From positions 248,001 to 312,000 of the forward strand of contig JAQGDQ010000125.1 of NCBI GenBank assembly GCA_030141605.1: a stretch of DNA of 64,000 bases. The letters are read 5' to 3'. Under the pieces are notes generated by a model that saw only the letters and a program-made list of their open reading frames with translations, did no database searches and was not told where the DNA came from. Of this stretch, positions 58,457 to 64,000 are shown in pieces; within the stretch, counting starts at the first letter, position 1, and each line of letters opens with the position of its first letter. Source of the DNA: Tubiluchus corallicola. Taxonomy: Eukaryota > Priapulida > Priapulimorpha > Priapulimorphida > Tubiluchidae. Made by a program: the position numbers and the translations under genes.

Positions 58457-59222
58457 TATATATATATATAATAATCTTTATTTGCCATTAAAACATTGAT
58501 AATCACTGATAAAAACTTTACAGAGATAATCAATCAGTGTTAGTTAATAAAAACTTACACTGCTGAAGGCAAATGCGTCAGTGCAATCTAAACTACTGTG
58601 CAGTAATGACGAATAAAATCAAACATATTTACAACCATACACAAAAAAACAACTATGATTTAATTAATATGGCCGTGGGTATATGAATTCTGAATTAGTG
58701 TGTATGTTGTCGTACTGGTGTGATGGTATTTCATATCTGGTTAATATTAGTGATTTTAATTTTGTTTTAAATGCTGATAGGGACTTGATTTGTTTAACCT
58801 GTAATGGTAGAGAATTCCAAAGTAAAATTGCTTGTTTGATTACAGAGTTCGTTCCATAGTGGGTATTTGTCCCAATTTGTTTTAGATTGCTTGTTCTGGA
58901 ATTAACGATAGGATTTGGAAAAAAGGTAAATCTGTTATTCTGGAATGGTTTGCTGATGTTGTTAATGTATTTAAATATAAAAAGCAGAGTAAAATGTTCT
59001 TTGTGTGCTTCAATGATTGGGAATTTTAAAGTTTTTCTCAGGTTAGTTGTTGAAGCTTTGAATTTTTGTCTACCTGCCTTATGTTTGTATGAGTACCCAG
59101 CTATTAATCTCAACGCATAGTTTTGAAGGAGATTTAATTTTAAGTAATTTTCTCTTTTGGTTTTTTGAAGTAGCGTACATCCATATAAGAAGTGTGGTAG
59201 AACTAAAGTTGTGGTAGATTCT
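58457..59222 (-). mobile_element. 5'-truncated non-LTR (LINE) retrotransposon fragment
   Basis: From 59222 down to a TAA at 58666-58664 one open frame encodes about 185 residues typical of the end of a LINE reverse transcriptase: LVLPHFLYGCTLLQ, then LLQNYALRLIAGY, then the closing AILLWNSLPLQVK and SLSAFKTKLKSLIL block seen in CR1/Jockey-like elements. The 3' UTR follows with AATAAA near 58483-58478 and ends in a short (TA)n run (58456-58471). The catalytic reverse-transcriptase core and endonuclease are missing, as in a 5'-truncated insertion. The surviving frame has no internal stop, so the insertion may be fairly young. Confidence 0.8.
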
Positions 59223-61591
59223 TATGTTATCACATTATTTAGTAATTACGCAATGGGAGACCTTCACAGTTGATGTTGAAATCTGTATGCATGTAGTGCA
59301 GTTCCAAAGCAGAAAAAATCGATCCAATCTGATACTAATTTTTTGCGAAACCACTACCGATTTTTTTATTTTCCTCGAAACTGATATCGATCTCACATTT
59401 TTCGGGAGAATATCAGCAACCAATCTATGTTAGCTGTATATAATGTAGACCTAAGCAATATCATCCGCATATTGCTTAGAGATTAGAGATGAAGGTCTCC
59501 TGAACTTAGTGTAGCATAATTATGTTCAGCTATAGTGTGTCATGCGTGAGGAGCTCTGGATTAAGATCTATGTAGTATGGCCTTCATTTCTTCACAAGGT
59601 ATAATAAGTTATCGTTTGTCATGGTTACAGCAAGATAAAAGATGAAAAAGACAGTGATTAAACAATCTCGCTGAGTTACACCGATGTTAGAAAAGAATGG
59701 CATGCTCATACGTACTTCATATCGGCCTTGGATTGTAACGTTTTGCAATAACATGCTGACAAATTGTACCTCGTCTTTCTTAGAAACAAATAATTTCTTG
59801 AGTAACTCCTAGGACCCTCCTTTAACTGTGGCATAAGTGACGGTGGCGTGAAAATACAATAAATAAATTTGAATTTATTTTTTTAAATACAGAACGTGAG
59901 TTTTTGTGTTAAAAAGCAGACAGAGACGGATCAACAGCGTGGTTTTTCTTGACTAATTAGTAATTAAGAGCCGAAAATGAAGCATTTTTTGTCATTATTA
60001 GTTTAACGATAGCCTTGCATTTGGTATGTTGAAGATAAACTAGATTGAGTGCAATTTGTAGCAGATATTGCCTTACGAGTATGATTTACGTTTAGTCTAC
60101 TGTTTATTTGTTGTCCTGAACGGCTGAAGTATAAAAATTTGGTATCATTGAGTTGATACTGTAAGTTTCCAAAAATACATGGTCTACTTTGACCTAAAAC
60201 TGTAAAACTAAACAGAAACTAAGTAGAAAATAAATTATATAACTGTTTATGGGTACACGAAAATTTTAACGATTCAGAATAGGCATTGTACAGCTCGAGA
60301 CATCCCAACGTTATTTTTATACCTAGGGTATAGTCATCAGGTATGCTGTATTTTCAATTTTTATACTGCAGTTTTTGTACTAAATTACTAGTATTAGTTA
60401 TGTCCGTACAGTGACATGCAACGCACTGTTTTCACGGGACCAAATCTCGAGAAATGCTCGAGCTTACTATATTTTCATTATTTTTAAGTTATTTTTTGTT
60501 ACTTGAATTATTCACTATATTTCTTAGCATATAGGCCAAGATATTGTGAATCTTCAAAATTATCTTAGGCGGGCCAGTGCGATAAGGGTCAGAAGAAATG
60601 GAAATCGTAATTTTTGACATACTTCATCAAATGGTGCAAAATGTCAACAGTAAATTACAATATTTTTGGGTAGATAATTAGATGCTGGGTTCTAATTGCT
60701 ATGGAATGTGTCATGGAATTTAGTGTTTCTGTTTTATAGTTGCTGGGGTGTAACAAACACTCTATTTCACAGTTTTTAGTACGTGTAAAGAGTTTCTAAC
60801 AATTTCTCTGCATATGTCAAAAAAAGTTGCCCGCTCGATAACAAAAAAATTTATGGTGGTTCATTTTAATTTATTAACGTATATATAATTAACAATCACA
60901 TATTTATTGTAATTTCATGGAGAAAAGCAAATAAATTTATTAACTTAACTGAACTGGGATCATGTACTGACATGCAGATGTCATGAAATACTACAAGATT
61001 ATAGGATTAGGCCTTATGTCTATACAACTTGTCCACTTAAAGTGAAAGACAAGTTTCATCTACTGATAGTTTTTAAAAGGCTGACGGTTACACAACTTAC
61101 AAATAAGTCACCTTTTTACAAACATTTCACATTTTCACGATCAAAGCCTATTATTCTAAGCTTTTCTTTAGCTGAAGGAATGTAAGCAGCAAAATGAAAG
61201 TAATTTAAATAAGCAGAAGAGCATCTCGTTGTTAACAAATGTCTTAATATTTCTTGGAAAACAATGCTCACTGTTATGAAACTGTCTAAATTAAATTGTC
61301 ATATTACAGTCATTACTGTGAAGTGTCTTTCAGACTTTGTGAGCACACGCGATCTAGTTTGATTTGTGCTTGAGAATATCATCTTTGTGAATTTCCAGTC
61401 CATCACACATTATCTAATGAATTATTTGATATAGTGAAACACCTATAGGTACAGTGTTAATGGACACATGCATGACATGTATGGAATCATTTTAAAGCTT
61501 GCAGGGTTTTGTTAAGTTTTGGAAAGAATGAACTGATGCAATGTGGCGGTTGTCTAAAATCGGTAGTAAGGCTTTTATGATGTAAAATATT
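59223..61591. other. Intergenic and zinc-finger gene 3' UTR
   Basis: No gene is supported. The right part should be the 3' UTR of the minus-strand zinc-finger gene. A minus-strand AATAAA reads at 60908-60903, about 690 bp after its stop codon. The rest is AT-rich without recognisable structure. Confidence 0.4.
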
Positions 61592-63781
61592 TTATGCAGC
61601 ATGATGTATGCCTCCACTAAATGAACTGCGTGTATCACGCTCATTTTCTGAGTGCTCATTGTCGACATCGTTGGTGTCGTCAGTGGTATTTTCACCGTCT
61701 GAACTATCAGAGTCTTGGATTTCTGGACAGTCACTGCCATTAGATGTTCCAGCAATAGATGTTGGTTCGTCAAGTTCAGATGAAACCTCACTACCCGAAT
61801 ACTTTAAGGGAGAATTTTTCTCTGTTTCTTCACTTGCTATGTTAGTTCTGTGTTTTTGTTGTATGTGACTAAGGAGGCCACGATTTGTAATAAAAATTCG
61901 GTTACATATAGTACACATCAAGTCATTCACATCACCACTGGAACTTGTGTTGTTTTCTGTGCCATGAATCTCTCTAAGGTGCCTTTGTAAATTCTTTTTA
62001 AGGGTAAATTTCTCGTTGCAGATTTGACACTCAGTTTCAAACTTGATATTATGTGCATTTGCTAAATGTGTTTGCAACATTGCAATGTCCTTAAACTGCA
62101 AATAACATTTTTCGCATACACAGCTTGACTCTTTACTGTGAAAATGGGACTGTATGTGTCCTTTAACATGACATTTACGTGCAAACATTTTACCGCAGTG
62201 CGGACAGACAAAGGGTTTCTGCCCTGTGTGTGACTTCATGTGAGTTTTGCGATTCTCTTTTCGTGCAAAACGTTTTTTGCAGACAGGACACTCATAAGGT
62301 TTTTCTCCACTGTGCATGCGTAAATGAATAGTAAGATTACGAGCAAGAGCAAATTCTTTGCTGCACACCGGGCATTTAAACAAGGTTCCATGTGTATGAA
62401 TTTTCATGTGACCCTGCAGATTACTAAGGCATGGGAAATCCTTCCCACATTCAGGACAACTGAATTGCTTTTTCATATCTTGAAGTTCGGATACCGAATG
62501 TTTGGTAAAGTAATGTTGTTGCATCTCACTGGACTCTTCAAATACCTCTGAACACTGTGAGCATTTGAATGTAGTGTAAGAAATGCGATGAATTTTCATA
62601 TGATTGTCCAGACTGTTCTCATTTGCAAAAACTTTTGCACAGTCCCGACATTCAAATTGATTCTTTGCGTTGTTTTCAAAATCATCCACGTCCATGTTTT
62701 CTTGTTTAATATCATTCTCTTGATTCGTAATTGGTAATTTGTTTTTTTGCTTTTCATTATCAGCAGTCATAAAATCGCTTTTTTCGGATTGACCAGGAAA
62801 GAGGACATCACTTTTTGGAGTCAGCCTTGCCTTCAGTTGTGTTGTTGTAGACAAAACTTTGTTATTTTCCTGTGCTCTCTGTTGAAAAAACTGTGTCACA
62901 GATTCTGTAAGATTTGCAGGTTGTGCTTGCTGATAGTTATGTTCAAGAATATGATTTTCGACTTCTGACCGAAAGAAGAAACTGTGAGTGCACTTTGGAC
63001 ACTGGTACGGCTTAGGAGCCTGAGCATGTCTTACAACATGTGCTTGTATACTCGCTGCTGTCGGAAATGCTTCACTGCACACTGGGCACAGATATGAAGA
63101 GCAACCTGCATAAGTGTGATCTATTAAGTGACATTGTAATCGTCTTGGAGAATCAAATGTTTGCAGGCAAAGTCTACACTCATGTTGAGTTCCTTCTGTT
63201 ACTACGTGTGTCATTACATGCTGCTTGATTTCGTCCTCAGTAAAAAACGACTGCTGGCATTTGATGCACTGGTACATATTTTTATTGTGGGCAGTTTTGT
63301 GAGTGTTTAGCTCATCCATGGTTTCAAATTTTACACTACATTCTTGGCATCTAGGCTTGTGAACTGGTGACACTGTGGTCGAAGAGCTTTTGCTGTATTG
63401 CTTTTTACTGCACTGTTCATTCTCTCTTACATATGAGCATTTTTTACATATGACTGTTGGACCTTTCTCTGCTGCACCCAGCTGTTCAATGTCTACCTGT
63501 TGTTCACATGGCTCCATGCATACAGAACACGGCAAAAAATTTGACTCCATTTTATTTTCATAGTGGAAAGTCCCATGAGCCTGGAGCTCCATCATGGTGC
63601 TGAGAGTCTGGCGGCATATAATGCACTGCAATGTGGCCGTGTCATTACTGTGGATTCTGCTGTGTTTGTAAAACATCTCCTCACATGTCACAGATGCCTT
63701 GCAAAGAACACATGTCTCACCATTCAGTACTTTGCAGTGTTGTAGTTTGTGCTCTGCAAGCTCACTCATAGACTGCACAAC
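61592..63781 (-). CDS. C2H2 zinc-finger protein, 3' coding exon (5' part outside window)
   Basis: The exon opens after an AAATAG acceptor at 63783-63782 and runs 729 codons to TAA. It starts inside a finger (SELAEHKLQHC), so the matching CxxC must be in an upstream exon beyond the window. Sixteen complete C2H2 fingers follow. Fingers 12-14 carry the classic HSGEKPYEC / HTGQKPFVC linkers expected of DNA binding. An N-terminal group includes FDSPRRLQCHLIDH followed by YLCPVCSEAF and a finger with SFFFRSEVENH. These resemble consecutive fingers of ZNF423/ZNF521 (OAZ family), transcription factors that work with EBF and BMP-SMAD signalling. A linker of about 90 residues separates the groups, and the last 75 residues are Ser/Asp/Glu-rich. 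Orthology to ZNF423/521 is an inference; those proteins have about 30 fingers, so this may be a relative or a partial view. Confidence 0.85.
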   Translation of the reverse strand, partial: VVQSMSELAEHKLQHCKVLNGETCVLCKASVTCEEMFYKHSRIHSNDTATLQCIICRQTLSTMMELQAHGTFHYENKMESNFLPCSVCMEPCEQQVDIEQLGAAEKGPTVICKKCSYVRENEQCSKKQYSKSSSTTVSPVHKPRCQECSVKFETMDELNTHKTAHNKNMYQCIKCQQSFFTEDEIKQHVMTHVVTEGTQHECRLCLQTFDSPRRLQCHLIDHTYAGCSSYLCPVCSEAFPTAASIQAHVVRHAQAPKPYQCPKCTHSFFFRSEVENHILEHNYQQAQPANLTESVTQFFQQRAQENNKVLSTTTQLKARLTPKSDVLFPGQSEKSDFMTADNEKQKNKLPITNQENDIKQENMDVDDFENNAKNQFECRDCAKVFANENSLDNHMKIHRISYTTFKCSQCSEVFEESSEMQQHYFTKHSVSELQDMKKQFSCPECGKDFPCLSNLQGHMKIHTHGTLFKCPVCSKEFALARNLTIHLRMHSGEKPYECPVCKKRFARKENRKTHMKSHTGQKPFVCPHCGKMFARKCHVKGHIQSHFHSKESSCVCEKCYLQFKDIAMLQTHLANAHNIKFETECQICNEKFTLKKNLQRHLREIHGTENNTSSSGDVNDLMCTICNRIFITNRGLLSHIQQKHRTNIASEETEKNSPLKYSGSEVSSELDEPTSIAGTSNGSDCPEIQDSDSSDGENTTDDTNDVDNEHSENERDTRSSFSGGIHHAA

Positions 63782-64000
63782 CTATTTGAAAAAAAAGGAA
63801 ATAGCATAATAGTTGCAGGTAATAACTGCCCACAAGGATCCCCAGTAGAGCCTAAAAGAGGTGCAGATCCATGCCCTAACATAAAGTTATGTCACTGTAT
63901 TTCACTAACGGTTTGACTTTCATTTGTGATCCTGGTGTTTAATAACTTGTACTCATTTGATTCATTGTAAAAAGGCCGAAGCGATGTTGATTACTGCAGA
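63782..64000 (-). other. Intron of the zinc-finger gene
   Basis: Sequence upstream of the acceptor at 63783-63782, AT-rich, with no further exon visible before the window edge. Confidence 0.5.

Overview
This window looks like genomic DNA from an invertebrate animal. It is AT-rich, with GT-AG introns of about 100 bp to 4.5 kb, long microsatellites and several small DNA transposons. Its gene content is metazoan: an SLC20 phosphate transporter, topoisomerase III alpha, a ZNF423/521-like zinc-finger protein and a PDZ/PH scaffold. I cannot fix the phylum from sequence alone. I found no bacterial features, CRISPR array, rRNA or tRNA gene.

Layout. (1) 1.5-14.1 kb, minus strand: a large scaffold gene. 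I rebuilt it by hand as 11 coding exons with fully consistent phases (2249 codons plus stop). A 5.2-kb exon encodes about 1730 mostly disordered residues, followed by one PDZ and two PH domains. Downstream of its last exon lie further exon-like pieces that would re-encode the end of the second PH domain. (2) 14.1-29.0 kb: a 15-kb intergenic region with no convincing gene. It holds a 240-bp pure (TC)n tract, other microsatellites, and at least six DNA-transposon copies. These comprise three TTAA-type MITEs, two hAT-type elements with perfect 8-bp target-site duplications, and a 135-bp TA-flanked element. (3) 29.0-50.4 kb, plus strand: an SLC20/PiT sodium-phosphate cotransporter gene with 13 coding exons (617 aa) and probable 5' noncoding exons. 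Its introns hold repeats, including a second, rearranged hAT fragment. (4) 52.9-55.9 kb, minus strand: TOP3A as one uninterrupted 1002-codon reading frame. Its start arrangement predicts a mitochondrial and a nuclear form. It is tail-to-tail with SLC20. (5) 55.9-61.6 kb: intergenic, with a 5'-truncated non-LTR retrotransposon (58.4-59.2 kb). (6) 61.6-63.8 kb, minus strand: the 3' exon of a C2H2 zinc-finger gene with at least 16 fingers. Its 5' part lies outside the window.

The four genes are unrelated housekeeping or regulatory loci and do not form a pathway. The most interesting observations are the repeated terminal-exon candidates at the end of the PDZ-PH-PH gene, the intronless dual-start TOP3A, and the transposons whose target-site duplications can be read directly. 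All exon coordinates come from hand reading of splice sites and frame, with no transcript data.
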